Positions 8,247-18,103 are shown, numbered from the stretch's first letter. The stretch: 64,000 nt of DNA from Leeuwenhoekiella blandensis MED217 (GCF_000152985.1 NZ_CH672395.1:3065195-3129194), one strand, 5' to 3'. Notes: generated by a model not told the origin, from the sequence alone. Translations and numbers: made by a program.

Positions 8247-9677
8247 TTAAATCGAATTGAGTAATTCGGGTTTCTCTTGGTAGGTTTTCCATAGGAGTTC
8301 GCCAAACAAAGTATTTGCCCAGGCAAACCAAGAACGGGTAAAATCGGTAGGATCATCTTTATGAAAAGTCTCGTGCATAAATCCTGTCCCGCCGTGTGTA
8401 TTTTTAAGCATTTTAATACACTCTTTGATCTCTGCATCTGAAGTGCTGGTAAGACCTCGCATCGTAATCGCCATCGGCCAGATCATATTCATACCTACGT
8501 GCGGTCCGCCAATACCTTCGGCAGCCGTTCCTTTAAAGAAAAACGGGTTATCTAACGACCAAACAAAATCACGGGTGTTCTGATAAATAGGATCATTTAC
8601 ATCTACCGCATCCAGGTAAGGCAAGGAAAGTAAACTCGGCACATTGGCATCGTCCATCATCAAATGATTGCCAAAACCATCGGTCTCAAAGGCATAAATC
8701 TTACCGTATTTTTCGTGTTCGGTCACGCCATATTTAGCGATCGCCTGTTTAACTTCTGTGGCCAAAGCCTTCAGCTCGTTAGCAAGTTTCGTTTCATCCT
8801 GAAGTGTTTCAACCATTTCTGCAGCTTGATTCAAACTCACCACCGCAAAAAAGTTAGATGGAATCAAAAAGGAATACACCGTCGAGTCATCACTAGGTCT
8901 AAAAGCGCTGCAAATCAGTCCCACCGGTTTTACAGGATAGCCTTTACCACGAAGGAAGCGCGTATCTGTCCCGTTAGAAGTATTTCGACTGAAAGAATAC
9001 GGGTTAGTGCCATCTTTCTCCTGCTGCTCCTTGAAGGTTTTTAAAATGTTCTTGATCGCCACAAGCCATTGCTTATCAAATGGAGCCGTGTCTCCGGTTG
9101 TTTTCCAATAGTTGTATGCGAGACGAATGGGATAGCATAAAGAATCGATCTCATATTTACGCTCATGCACTCCCGGAAGCATATCGGTATTATCAGACGT
9201 CCACTCCCCTTTTTTCTCCGGATCGTCATAGAATGCGTTGGCATAAGGATCTTTTAAGATCTGACGTGTTTGCCTATTGATCACACCGGCAATAAGGTTT
9301 TTCAGGTCTTTATCTTCGTCTGCAAATTGCATATACGGCCATACTTGAGCCGAACTATCCCGCAACCACATAGCATCAATATCACCAGTGATCACATACG
9401 TATCTGGCGCTCCTTTATAGGTTGAATAGGTAACCGTGGTATCTAGCGTATTTGGAAAACAGTTGTTGAATAACCAAGTCAACTCCTCATCATTGACATT
9501 TTTTGAGAATTTTTTGATCGCCTTCTCGATGGCTTTACTCTCAAAATTACGCGCACCTTCGGGCACACGTACGGTTGGAAATTTTTTACAAACAGTATTT
9601 GCAAAAATACCTGTAGGATTAATCATGGTTAAACCCCCTGCCATCGCAGTATTTTGAATAAACTTTCTTCTTTGCAT
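8247..9677 (-). CDS. GH125 exo-alpha-1,6-mannosidase
   Basis: This 476-residue GH125 (DUF1237) enzyme is a metal-independent inverting exo-alpha-1,6-mannosidase. The N-terminus MQRRKFIQ followed by a small hydrophobic stretch resembles a Tat-type signal, so folded export to the periplasm is likely. Landmarks are DAMWLRDSSAQ (101-111), EIDSLCYPI (176-184) with Asp178 as a catalytic carboxylate, LMMDDANVP (339-347), GMNMIWP (395-401), and GFMHETF (432-438) with Glu436 as the second catalytic residue. The length is typical of the family. It is the first gene of a - strand operon (GH125, GH92, GH97, esterase) and has a perfect TAAAACGTTTTA operator about 92 nt upstream of its start. Confidence 0.95.
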   Translation of the reverse strand: MQRRKFIQNTAMAGGLTMINPTGIFANTVCKKFPTVRVPEGARNFESKAIEKAIKKFSKNVNDEELTWLFNNCFPNTLDTTVTYSTYKGAPDTYVITGDIDAMWLRDSSAQVWPYMQFADEDKDLKNLIAGVINRQTRQILKDPYANAFYDDPEKKGEWTSDNTDMLPGVHERKYEIDSLCYPIRLAYNYWKTTGDTAPFDKQWLVAIKNILKTFKEQQEKDGTNPYSFSRNTSNGTDTRFLRGKGYPVKPVGLICSAFRPSDDSTVYSFLIPSNFFAVVSLNQAAEMVETLQDETKLANELKALATEVKQAIAKYGVTEHEKYGKIYAFETDGFGNHLMMDDANVPSLLSLPYLDAVDVNDPIYQNTRDFVWSLDNPFFFKGTAAEGIGGPHVGMNMIWPMAITMRGLTSTSDAEIKECIKMLKNTHGGTGFMHETFHKDDPTDFTRSWFAWANTLFGELLWKTYQEKPELLNSI

Positions 9678-9768
9678 TTTAGAACTATTAATCTGCTTCG
9701 AGGGCTGATTTTACCTAAGTAAACCTGCTCAAAGCGAAAACGTTATCATTTTACACAGTGAAAATAAG

Positions 9769-9780
9769 TAAAACGTTTTA
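9769..9780. promoter_or_regulatory. TAAAACGTTTTA palindromic operator upstream of GH125 operon
   Basis: This is a perfect 12-bp palindrome with a central CG, typical of LacI-family operators. It lies 92 nt before the GH125 ATG. A half-site AAAACGTT occurs at 9737-9744. On the - strand a weak -7-like TCGCTTTG covers 9730-9737. Confidence 0.65.
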
Positions 9781-9867
9781 GTTATTCAAGAAATAATTAA
9801 GAATAAATTCATTTTCAAATCGAAAATTTATTTGTGAAAAGTTGAATGAGAAATTAGCTTTAAATAA

Positions 9868-9900
9868 AAAGCCACCTACTGAAATCACATAGGTGGCTTT
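9868..9900 (-). terminator. Terminator of the SusC-SusD-lipoprotein operon
   Basis: An 11-bp stem AAAGCCACCTA/TAGGTGGCTTT (9868-9878 with 9890-9900) has an 11-nt loop. Read on the - strand it is followed by a T-rich run. It lies 55 nt after the stop of the discoidin lipoprotein gene, which separates the SusCD operon from the GH125 operon. Confidence 0.8.
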
Positions 9901-9954
9901 GGCTAAATAAAAGACTTTCAAATAAATATCAGGTCTTTGTACTCGTATATTTAG

Positions 9955-10755
9955 TTAGAACGGAAGCAAAAAGAGTCTCCATTCTGTCATTTGAAACAAA
10001 CTACTTCCGCCATTACTCGTAATATCGAGGCGATAGTACTTATATGCTGTATTGTTATCAAAATAGAATTCGCGAGTCTGGGTACGGTCTGAAAATCTGT
10101 AATCTTCTCTGCTATCAAGCGTGGTCCAGGTTTCACCATCTTGCGAACCTTGAATCTCCCAATCTTGTGGGTCTCGCCCAGGCGCATCATTTCCTGATGT
10201 AAATGAGTAATACCCTGCAACAATAGGCTCTTCAAATTCTAGATTGATCCAGAAAGGCGTTACAAAACCAGAAAGATATTTGGTGGTCAAATCACCGTCT
10301 ATCAGTTTTGTTGAACCTTCACGTCCTTCTGCCCCACCGCTGTATTCGCGGTTTACGCTAATCGTACTTTGATCTGTAATATCAACCGGAGGACCTGCGA
10401 TCACTTTTACCGGTGCAGTAGCTGTAAGTGAATTGTCATCTGCTGCTGTGATACGCAATAAAGTTTCTCCAGATCCGGTTGCTGTAAGTGTTACCGATTT
10501 ATCTTCATTCATCTGCAAATCTGCAACGCTGGGATCTTCTACTTCCCAAATATAATCGCGTTGCGGAACCACATTAGGTTCAAAAGTTGCAGTAACATCA
10601 AGCGAATTTCCTGATTCTAATAAAATGATATCATAATTATCAAGATTAACGCCGTTCTCTACAATAGCATCAAACTCTCTTCTTCCTTCGCAAGATGAAA
10701 CTGCTACCAGAAGAAAAAGCAATGCCGGTTTTATATACTTTAAAATTGTTTTCAT
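9955..10755 (-). CDS. Surface lipoprotein with discoidin (F5/8 type C) domain, probable surface glycan-binding protein
   Basis: This 266-residue lipoprotein has a lipobox ending at Cys22 (VSSC), followed by acidic and charged residues compatible with surface export. Residues ~40-125 look like a bacterial Ig-like (BIG2-type) domain, with VTLTATGSGETLLRITA near 90-105. Residues ~135-266 form a discoidin-like carbohydrate-binding domain: TKLIDGDLTTKYLSG, WEIQGSQDGETW, and a closing YKYYRLDITSN...TEWRL segment. It follows susD by 10 nt, where surface glycan-binding proteins of PULs are normally encoded. It probably captures the mannoside at the cell surface. There is no catalytic motif. Confidence 0.85.
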   Translation of the reverse strand: MKTILKYIKPALLFLLVAVSSCEGRREFDAIVENGVNLDNYDIILLESGNSLDVTATFEPNVVPQRDYIWEVEDPSVADLQMNEDKSVTLTATGSGETLLRITAADDNSLTATAPVKVIAGPPVDITDQSTISVNREYSGGAEGREGSTKLIDGDLTTKYLSGFVTPFWINLEFEEPIVAGYYSFTSGNDAPGRDPQDWEIQGSQDGETWTTLDSREDYRFSDRTQTREFYFDNNTAYKYYRLDITSNGGSSLFQMTEWRLFLLPF

Positions 10756-10765
10756 AATGTTCTAT

Positions 10766-12385
10766 TTAGTATCCAGGATTCTGAACAAGATTAGGATTAG
10801 CTTGTAATTGTCTGAAAGGAATAGGATAAAGCGTAAGATTAGGATCTCCTGAAGGATCATGATCCCACCAAGAACCTGTGGTAAATTCACCAAATCGAAT
10901 AAGGTCTGTACGACGCATACCTTCAAAGATGAACTCTCTACCACGCTCTGCAAGGAGTTCGCTCATAGTGAGCGAAGTTGTGGTATAGGCCTCCTCAGCC
11001 CAGTCTTCTTCAGTGAAGTAACGCATTTTACTTTCATTGATAAGGTCTACAGCCTCTTGCGTAGCATTACCTCCGTTTAATCGCATCAAGGCTTCCGCTT
11101 TATTAAAATAAAGTTCTGTAAGTCTGTAAACCACATAATCACCTTCTAAATAATTAGGATCATCTTGTGTTCCTGAACGGTATTTATGAAAACGCGCACC
11201 ACTATTCTCTTCTCCGTCGGTCATAGAACCTTCACCGGTTTGTCCCTCTGTATTTCTACGAATGTTGTTTACATAAACAAAAGGCTGCCCGTTATACTCT
11301 TCAGACCCCAAAATAGGCTCGTCTGTTCCTAATTTGTATTGAGGTCCAAACAAGAACCATTCTTGCTTACGAATGTCATTTTCTTTGTAGGCGTTAAATG
11401 CTGTAGGAATCACTACAAAAGCATTGTTACCGCTATAATTAACATCTAGCGCTGCGGTCATATTTGAGAATCCCATATAGAAGGATCTCCAGTCATAACC
11501 GAAATCATTTTGACGGCTGAATGGAAACTGAAAGATATTCTCAGGAGAATCTTCGTTGGTATTATTAAAAGGTCCTAATGGGTCTTGATCTAAAGCGATC
11601 TCACCGGTTAAAGAACCTCCTTCTCCTGAAATAACCTTATCTGCATATGTGATACTTTCTTCCCATCTAGGAGTACCAGACCACACTTCTGCATTTAAGT
11701 ACAACTCAGATAAAATCGAATATCCAACAGCTCTACTCATACGTCCTATAAGTTGTGGTGAAAGCGGCTGAAGCTTTTCTACATTATCTAACAATTCCTG
11801 CTCGATAAAAGCAAAAACTTCTTCTTGAGAAGCAGTCTCCGGATTATTAGGAACCCCCACTGTAGTTACAATAGGCACATTACCCCACATATCCATTATT
11901 TTCATATAATGATAGGCGCGCAATACTTTTGCTTCTGCAACAATCGATGCCAGACGCTCTGGAGTTACTCCAATAGTTTCTGCATCTACAGCTTCGATAC
12001 TTTCTATCGCTGTATTTACAAAGCCGAGACCGGTCCACATCAATCTCCAAGCATTATTTAAACGCCCCTCTTGCGGTGTCCACGTATGATAATGCTGTCG
12101 TATATGATCTGCATTATCATAACCGTGACGCCCTTTTTGAGGCCAAGCGGTTTGATCTGCAGACAGCTCGTTATGATAGTAATATCCATTTTGCCCAGAC
12201 CAAGCCAGCCACGCCTGCATATGCGTAAACGGTCTTAAATTGGCCTGTACCAGTTCTAATTCGGTTTTATAAAAATTTGATTCTGAAAGTTCTGAATATG
12301 TAGTTTCTTCAAGATCTGTACATCCGATAGTCAATAACATTCCCATCGCACATGCAGCTTTCTGAAATAAGTTTATCTTCTTCAT
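10766..12385 (-). CDS. susD: SusD/RagB-family surface glycan-binding lipoprotein
   Basis: This 539-residue SusD-family lipoprotein forms the lid of the SusC transporter. The lipobox ends at Cys22 (LTIGC). The TPR-rich fold is indicated by SEAKVLRAYHYMKIMDMWG, about residues 155-175, a signature of the family, by PLSPQLIGRMSRAVGYSILSELYL, and by the C-terminal LLAERGREFIFEGMRRTDLIRFG block that precedes YPIPFRQLQANPNL. It lies 10 nt downstream of susC. The ligand is inferred to be an alpha-mannose-containing glycan because the rest of the locus encodes GH92 and GH125. Confidence 0.95.
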   Translation of the reverse strand: MKKINLFQKAACAMGMLLTIGCTDLEETTYSELSESNFYKTELELVQANLRPFTHMQAWLAWSGQNGYYYHNELSADQTAWPQKGRHGYDNADHIRQHYHTWTPQEGRLNNAWRLMWTGLGFVNTAIESIEAVDAETIGVTPERLASIVAEAKVLRAYHYMKIMDMWGNVPIVTTVGVPNNPETASQEEVFAFIEQELLDNVEKLQPLSPQLIGRMSRAVGYSILSELYLNAEVWSGTPRWEESITYADKVISGEGGSLTGEIALDQDPLGPFNNTNEDSPENIFQFPFSRQNDFGYDWRSFYMGFSNMTAALDVNYSGNNAFVVIPTAFNAYKENDIRKQEWFLFGPQYKLGTDEPILGSEEYNGQPFVYVNNIRRNTEGQTGEGSMTDGEENSGARFHKYRSGTQDDPNYLEGDYVVYRLTELYFNKAEALMRLNGGNATQEAVDLINESKMRYFTEEDWAEEAYTTTSLTMSELLAERGREFIFEGMRRTDLIRFGEFTTGSWWDHDPSGDPNLTLYPIPFRQLQANPNLVQNPGY

Positions 12386-12395
12386 CTTCTAAATA

Positions 12396-15300
12396 TTAAA
12401 AGTTAACATTAACACCTGCAGTTACGGTAACTGTTCTCGGGTAGAAGTTTCTTGTGTCTATCCCCGGATAAAGTCCTGTATCTTGAACTTCTGGATCGCG
12501 ACCGGTATAACCGGTAAAGGTTGCCAGGTTTCTCGCACTACCAAAGAGGCGCAACGCGCTAAACGGACTGTTCTCTCCCAAATTGAAGTTATAGCCTAAA
12601 GTAAGGTTGTCTAACTTTATGAAGTTTCCGTTCTCAAGGTAGTAGTCTGAATATTGTGGCGCTTCGGTAATATTGCTATACTGTCCTAAAGCAGAAGTAA
12701 GCACGTTACCCGGCAATAAGCTTGGGTTACCATAAAAAAGGTCAACCGTGTTTAGAATATCGTATTTGAATTTACCACGTAGAAGAATGGTGAGATCAAA
12801 GTTCTTGTATTTAAACGTATTGGTTAACGAAGCATAATACTTAGGCAAACCATTACCTATGATCGCCTTATCCTCTTCGGTCATATCGCTTGCGCGACCA
12901 ATTGTACCGTCTGCTTTATGGAATAACCATTTGCCATCAACAGTAAAACCTACAAAGCGTTTTCCGTAGAAATTTCCTATTGGGCCACCTTCGGTATTTC
13001 TAATGGCAGAACCTAGGTTACCTGGGTTTCCAATATTTCCTCCAAACAATTCACTTACCGAGAAGATCTGATTTGAAAGTGTAGTAAGCTCATTGTTTTG
13101 ATAACTTCCTACAAAATCAACATTCCATTTAAAATCGCCTTCATCAAATACACGGTAGCTAAGCGCAAGTTCTAAACCATTATTGGTAATATTTCCTACG
13201 TTAGTATAAATACTTCCTTGAACAAACGGAGGTTGTGGCACGTCATAACTCAACAATAAGTCTTCTGTACGGCGCGTATAGTAATCTATAGATCCGCTTA
13301 GTTTATTGAACCAGAAACCAAAATCAAGACCGATGTTAAATTCCTTTTTGGTTTCCCATTTAAGATCTGGATTAGGGTTTTTAACCGGCCCATACGTTTG
13401 ATAATAGGTAGCACCATCGGCTCCATCTAAAAAGACAGGATATTTACCTCCTGTTCCCAGCGTCACAATAGATTGGTAATTTGGAATCCCTTGATTACCG
13501 GTAACACCAAAACCTGCACGCAGCTTAAGGTTGTTTACCCAGCTTGCACCTTCCATAAAGTTTTCGTCAGAAATCAACCAAGCTCCAGAGATCGCAGGGA
13601 AACTCGCCCATTTATTATTGGCTCCAAAACGCGAGGAACCTTCGTGACGCACAGATGCCTGTAAGAAGTAACGATCGAGGTAGTTGTAGCTTAAACGTGT
13701 AAAGTAGGCAATAAGCGTATTGTCTTCTTTAAAACTAGACATATTTGGCCTTGGTAGATCAATATCGGTGATCGCGTTACCCGCACCAAAATTCCAGTCC
13801 TCAAAACCATCTGTGGTGAAACCACTGTTATCCATAGAATAATTCTCGGTAGCCGAATACTGATAACTATACCCACCAAGCAATTCAAAACTGTGCTCCG
13901 CAATTTCGGTTGAATACGTAATCGTAGGCTCTACTGTTTGTGTAAAGTCTAAATGACTTCCTTTATAAGCATAACCGGTTCCAAAATATGGGCTACCCGA
14001 ATTGTATTGCTGGTAATCTTGAGTAGAACGATAGTAACGGTCATCCCAAGAATTTCTCTGATACGAACCAAATACCGAAGCTATCAAGCCCTTAGTAATC
14101 TCATAACTCAACTTTGCATCACCAGAAAAGGTAAGTTGTTTACGCTGGTTGAAGCGGTTTGCATATTCAGAAAACGGGTTATAACCATTTTCTGGCTGGT
14201 AATAACCATAACGCCCTTCATTATAAAGAACCCCTTCTTCTGAAGTATTGAAAGGTGCAAAAATTGGCGCAGTCGGATTCCAATCGGTTACGATACCAAA
14301 TTGCCCACCACCTAAAAGGTTGGCGTCATTGATATTTACCACAGCACTTGATGAAAAAGTCAATTTATCATCAAGACCTGTCTGGTTAAAACTTGCTCGT
14401 ATACCAAACTGCTCGCGACTGTTCTCTAAAGCAATACCTTCTGAGTCTTTATAATATAATGAAGCCCTGTAGTTGCTCGTTTCATTTCCACCAGAAGCAA
14501 CAAAGTTGTGATATTGTGTAAGATTTGACTCGTTAACCAATGCATCAAAAATATCTGTAGATGCTCCTAGATCATTGTTTTCTCCAATGATTCCATCTGC
14601 AATTGCAGCTCTAAACTGTTCTGCAGATAAGAAATCTGGCTTACGGTTAACATAGTCACGTGATACAAAGGATGAATAATTAAAGGTGCTTTTTCCTTTC
14701 TTTCCTTTTTTGGTGGTAATTAAAATTACCCCGTTAGTTCCTCGTGTACCATAAATTGCAGCAGCAGCACCATCCTTTAATACATCAAAGGATTCGATAT
14801 CATTTTGCTGTAACAGATCTAAATTACCTCCCGGTATACCGTCGATAACGATAAGCGGCGAAGTCGAACCTGTAATAGAGGTTACCCCACGAAGTTGAAT
14901 CGCTGTTCCACCATTTGGATTATTACCTCCGGCACGTGTGATTTGAAGACCGGCTACTTTACCCTGAATCAATTCAACCGGAGAGGACACCTGCCCTTGA
15001 TTAAAATCTTCTGTCTCTACTTTAGAAACAGCAGTAGATACTGCTTTACGCTCTTGAGAACCATAACCTATTAGAACCACCTCATCCAGTGATTCCTCAT
15101 TAGATTCCATCGTTATCGTAAATGCATTTTGAGAACCCACAGTTTGTTCAACACTCGTCATCCCTACATAGGAGAATACCAGTACTGCATCGTTTGAAGC
15201 AACGTCGATGCTAAAGTTTCCATCAAAATCGGTCGCTACTCCATTGGTAGTTCCTTTCTCTTGAACCGTAACTCCCGGCAGAGGCATTCCTCCGGGATCT

Positions 15301-15410
15301 GTAACGGTTCCTGTCACCGTTTTTCCACCTTGAGCATAGAGCGTATGTGGTGAGCTCATACCTAGCGCAAGGAAAAAAACCAGAATAAATCTTGTAAATG
15401 TTTTGTACAT
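12396..15410 (-). CDS. susC: SusC/RagA-family TonB-dependent outer-membrane transporter
   Basis: This 1004-residue TonB-dependent transporter is the first gene of the susC-susD-lipoprotein operon. It has a signal peptide (about 1-26). A carboxypeptidase-like beta-sandwich domain follows (~30-110; VTGTVTDPGGMPLPGVTV and GNFSIDV), then a TonB-box region, the plug (VLIGYGSQERKAVSTAVSKV; SFDVLKDGAAAAIYGTRGTNGVI), and the beta-barrel ending in an aromatic-terminated strand (VNVNF). It imports oligosaccharides into the periplasm together with SusD. No anti-sigma-type extension (FecR/STN) is present, so control by a soluble regulator fits. Two TAAAACGTTTTA operators lie 80-113 nt upstream. Confidence 0.96.
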   Translation of the reverse strand: MYKTFTRFILVFFLALGMSSPHTLYAQGGKTVTGTVTDPGGMPLPGVTVQEKGTTNGVATDFDGNFSIDVASNDAVLVFSYVGMTSVEQTVGSQNAFTITMESNEESLDEVVLIGYGSQERKAVSTAVSKVETEDFNQGQVSSPVELIQGKVAGLQITRAGGNNPNGGTAIQLRGVTSITGSTSPLIVIDGIPGGNLDLLQQNDIESFDVLKDGAAAAIYGTRGTNGVILITTKKGKKGKSTFNYSSFVSRDYVNRKPDFLSAEQFRAAIADGIIGENNDLGASTDIFDALVNESNLTQYHNFVASGGNETSNYRASLYYKDSEGIALENSREQFGIRASFNQTGLDDKLTFSSSAVVNINDANLLGGGQFGIVTDWNPTAPIFAPFNTSEEGVLYNEGRYGYYQPENGYNPFSEYANRFNQRKQLTFSGDAKLSYEITKGLIASVFGSYQRNSWDDRYYRSTQDYQQYNSGSPYFGTGYAYKGSHLDFTQTVEPTITYSTEIAEHSFELLGGYSYQYSATENYSMDNSGFTTDGFEDWNFGAGNAITDIDLPRPNMSSFKEDNTLIAYFTRLSYNYLDRYFLQASVRHEGSSRFGANNKWASFPAISGAWLISDENFMEGASWVNNLKLRAGFGVTGNQGIPNYQSIVTLGTGGKYPVFLDGADGATYYQTYGPVKNPNPDLKWETKKEFNIGLDFGFWFNKLSGSIDYYTRRTEDLLLSYDVPQPPFVQGSIYTNVGNITNNGLELALSYRVFDEGDFKWNVDFVGSYQNNELTTLSNQIFSVSELFGGNIGNPGNLGSAIRNTEGGPIGNFYGKRFVGFTVDGKWLFHKADGTIGRASDMTEEDKAIIGNGLPKYYASLTNTFKYKNFDLTILLRGKFKYDILNTVDLFYGNPSLLPGNVLTSALGQYSNITEAPQYSDYYLENGNFIKLDNLTLGYNFNLGENSPFSALRLFGSARNLATFTGYTGRDPEVQDTGLYPGIDTRNFYPRTVTVTAGVNVNF

Positions 15411-15477
15411 AATTGTTTCTTGTTTCTGGAATTTTAAATTCCCATTAATTGAAGTTTTTAAGTATTAATAATTTTCG

Positions 15478-15523
15478 CAAACGTTAAAGTAAAACGTTTT
15501 AGCAATTATAATAAAACGTTTTA
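15478..15523. promoter_or_regulatory. Paired TAAAACGTTTTA operators in the susC/GMC divergent promoter region
   Basis: Two exact 12-bp palindromes occupy 15490-15501 and 15512-15523. Their centres are 22 bp apart, close to two helical turns. On the - strand AACGTTTG (15478-15485) is a near-match to the -7 box of susC. The 257-bp gap also has to contain the promoter of the divergent GMC gene, so both operons may be co-regulated. Confidence 0.7.
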
Positions 15524-15667
15524 CTAAAATTGCATTGAAAGTAAATAATTTTACATAAATTAACATAAATTGCAGTTTTTGTAACCCATTTACAGAATTC
15601 TACAGTTTTTAACACCTTTTACACCAGTTAACTGAAAATAATTTAAAAAATTTATCAAGCTTTTTCC

Positions 15668-17386
15668 ATGCAAATAAAAGAATCTTCAAAAATGTATGAT
15701 GTCATCATCGTGGGCTCTGGTGCCGGCGGCGGTATGGCAACAAAAGTTTTGGCTGATGCCGGACTCAAAGTAGCAGTGGTTGAAGCAGGACCTCATTTTG
15801 ATCCTGCAGATCCTAAACAGCGTACCCAACTCAAATGGCCCTATGAATCTCCCAGACGTGGTGCCTCTAACCGTAGACCTTTTGGAGATTTTGATAGTGC
15901 CTACGGTGGCTGGGAAATTGAAGGCGAACCTTACACTCAAAAAGATGGAACCCAATTCGACTGGTTTCGATCTCGAATGCTAGGCGGGCGTACCAATCAC
16001 TGGGGACGTATTTCACTGCGTTTTGGTGAGCGCGATTTTAAACATAAAAGCTATGACGGGCACGGCGATGATTGGCCTATAAGCTATGAAGATGTAAAAC
16101 CTTACTATGATAAGGTAGATAAGCTGATTGGCGTTTTTGGAACTAAAGAAAACATTGAAAACGAGCCTGATGGCTTTTTCTTACCTCCGCCAAAACCCAG
16201 ATTACACGAACTTTTCTATATCAAAGGAGCGCGTAAATCTAACATTCCTGTAATTCCATCACGTATGTCTATGCTTACCAAAAAGCTCAACGACGATCGT
16301 GGTATTTGCTTTTATTGTGGGCAATGTTCCCGTGCCTGTGCGGTGTATGCCGATTTTTCTGCAGGGACTTGTTTGATCTTTCCGGCGCAAAAGAGCGGCG
16401 GTCAGGTAGACCTTTTTGTCAACGCAATGGTGCGCGAAGTGACTACAAATGATGAAGGAAAAGCTACCGGAGTTTCATATATCAGTAAAGATGATCGTAA
16501 AGAATATAAACTGAAAGGACGCATTGTCGTGCTTGCAGCTTCGGCTTGTAGTTCGGCACGAATTTTATTGAATTCTAAAAGTGAGCAACACCCTAACGGA
16601 TTAGGAAATAGCAGCGATATGGTAGGCCGTTATCTGCACGATTCTACCGGTGCCAGCAGATCTGCATTCATTCCAGACTTGATGAATCGCGATACGTATA
16701 ATGAAGATGGTGTAGGCGGAATGCACGTATACACACCGTGGTGGGGCGACAATAAAAAGCTGAATTTCCCGCGTGGTTATCATATTGAAGTTTGGGGTGG
16801 TCTTGGAATGCCGAGCTACGGTTTCGGCTTTAACCCTAATGATCTCAACCGTTTCTTCAATCAAAAAGTGGGTGGTTATGGAAACAGTTTACGTTCAGAT
16901 ATTAAAAAATATTACGGTTCTACCATTGGTATGGCAGGTCGCGGTGAGTCTATCGCGATGAAAGGTAATTATTGCGAGATCGACCCAACCACGGTTGATG
17001 AGTTTGGGATCCCGGTATTGCGTTTCAACTATAAATGGTCTGAATATGAAGTGAATCAAGCCAAACACATGAATGATACTTTTGAAGAAATTGTGCACAA
17101 TATGGGTGGAACGATGCTTCAGGATGCACCTTCCAAAGAATCAAATTACGGTCTTGAAAATCCGGGCCGAATCATTCACGAGGTGGGAACAACCCGTATG
17201 GGAAGCGATCCTAAAACTTCTGTAGTTAATGAATTTCAGCAGTTACACGATGTAGATAACGTCTTTATCGTAGATGCCGGACCGTTTGTTTCTCAAGCTG
17301 ATAAAAACCCGACCTGGACCATTCTTGCGCTTTCGTGGAGAGCTTCAGATTATATTATTGAACAATTAAAACAGCAAAACATCTAA
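15668..17386 (+). CDS. GMC-family FAD-dependent sugar oxidoreductase (large subunit)
   Basis: This 572-residue GMC oxidoreductase is probably a periplasmic sugar or glycoside dehydrogenase. The FAD-binding VIIVGSGAGGG is at about 12-22. MLGGRTNHWGR is near 105-115. A cysteine-rich stretch, CFYCGQCSRAC, is near 217-227. The C-terminal HEVGTTRMG and NPTWT motifs carry the active-site His and the GMC signature. It has no signal peptide of its own, while the next gene (3 nt later) encodes a small subunit with a twin-arginine-like signal; such pairs are exported together. An alternative start is the Met at 15692. The pairing matches gluconate 2-dehydrogenase and glucoside 3-dehydrogenase systems. 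Electron acceptor and substrate are not evident. Confidence 0.87.
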   Translation: MQIKESSKMYDVIIVGSGAGGGMATKVLADAGLKVAVVEAGPHFDPADPKQRTQLKWPYESPRRGASNRRPFGDFDSAYGGWEIEGEPYTQKDGTQFDWFRSRMLGGRTNHWGRISLRFGERDFKHKSYDGHGDDWPISYEDVKPYYDKVDKLIGVFGTKENIENEPDGFFLPPPKPRLHELFYIKGARKSNIPVIPSRMSMLTKKLNDDRGICFYCGQCSRACAVYADFSAGTCLIFPAQKSGGQVDLFVNAMVREVTTNDEGKATGVSYISKDDRKEYKLKGRIVVLAASACSSARILLNSKSEQHPNGLGNSSDMVGRYLHDSTGASRSAFIPDLMNRDTYNEDGVGGMHVYTPWWGDNKKLNFPRGYHIEVWGGLGMPSYGFGFNPNDLNRFFNQKVGGYGNSLRSDIKKYYGSTIGMAGRGESIAMKGNYCEIDPTTVDEFGIPVLRFNYKWSEYEVNQAKHMNDTFEEIVHNMGGTMLQDAPSKESNYGLENPGRIIHEVGTTRMGSDPKTSVVNEFQQLHDVDNVFIVDAGPFVSQADKNPTWTILALSWRASDYIIEQLKQQNI

Positions 17387-17389
17387 ACC

Positions 17390-18103
17390 ATGGATAGAAG
17401 AGATAGTTTAAAATCGATGTTTTTAGGTTCGTTAGGAACCGGACTTTTACTCACCGGGTGTGATCCTAATCTTGGCGAAAAGGAAGTTGAAATCGCGAAA
17501 GCTGCTGAAGATTATTTTGGCCGTACACCTGAAGAACTTGAACTTATTGAAAAGCTACAATCAGAGCAGTTTTTTAGAGAACACGAGATGGACACGTTGA
17601 ATGTTTTATGTGCGCTTATTTTACCTGCAAATGAGGAATACGGAAGCGCTACAGATGCCGGTGTTCCAGACTTTCTTGAATTTATTGTAAAAGATATGCC
17701 GTATTTACAAACGCCCATACGTGGTGGTTTGATGTGGCTGGATCATACTTCTAATTTAGAATACAACACTGAATTTAAAAGTGCTTCGGAAGAAAATCAG
17801 AAAGCTATTTTAGATACGATTGCATTTCCTGATCCCGAAAAACCCAGCTGGGAACAACCGGTACAAGTACAGTTCTTTAGCTTGATGCGTAACCTAACGA
17901 TGACCGGTTATTATACTTCAGAAATGGGAATTAAAGATCTGGACTACAAAGGAAATCAACCCAATATCTGGGATGGCGTTCCTGAAGAAGTTTTGCAGAA
18001 ACACGGCGTTAGCTACGATCCCGAATGGATCGCAAAATGTGTTGACCAAAGTCAGCGTGGCGTCACCGCCGAATGGGATGACGACGGGAATTTGATTACC
18101 TAA
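17390..18103 (+). CDS. Gluconate 2-dehydrogenase subunit 3-family protein (small subunit of the GMC enzyme)
   Basis: This 237-residue member of the gluconate 2-dehydrogenase subunit 3 family starts MDRRDSLK. A hydrophobic stretch follows, ending LLLTGC, so it is either a Tat substrate or a Tat-dependent lipoprotein. The family domain (about 60-170) contains LNVLCALILPANEEYGSA and GVPDFLEF. It begins 3 nt after the GMC stop and is the expected hitchhiker partner that carries the cofactor-loaded large subunit across the membrane. A strong hairpin terminator follows directly. Together with the downstream Gfo/Idh/MocA and DUF1080 genes it suggests an oxidative glycoside pathway. Confidence 0.85.
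   Translation: MDRRDSLKSMFLGSLGTGLLLTGCDPNLGEKEVEIAKAAEDYFGRTPEELELIEKLQSEQFFREHEMDTLNVLCALILPANEEYGSATDAGVPDFLEFIVKDMPYLQTPIRGGLMWLDHTSNLEYNTEFKSASEENQKAILDTIAFPDPEKPSWEQPVQVQFFSLMRNLTMTGYYTSEMGIKDLDYKGNQPNIWDGVPEEVLQKHGVSYDPEWIAKCVDQSQRGVTAEWDDDGNLIT

Noticed and set aside
16317-16350. Cysteine-rich segment of the GMC protein as an iron-sulfur cluster
   Set aside because: The spacing CxxCxxCxxxC looks suggestive, but the segment fits the GMC/gluconate dehydrogenase-type proteins generally, and no other ferredoxin-like feature is present.
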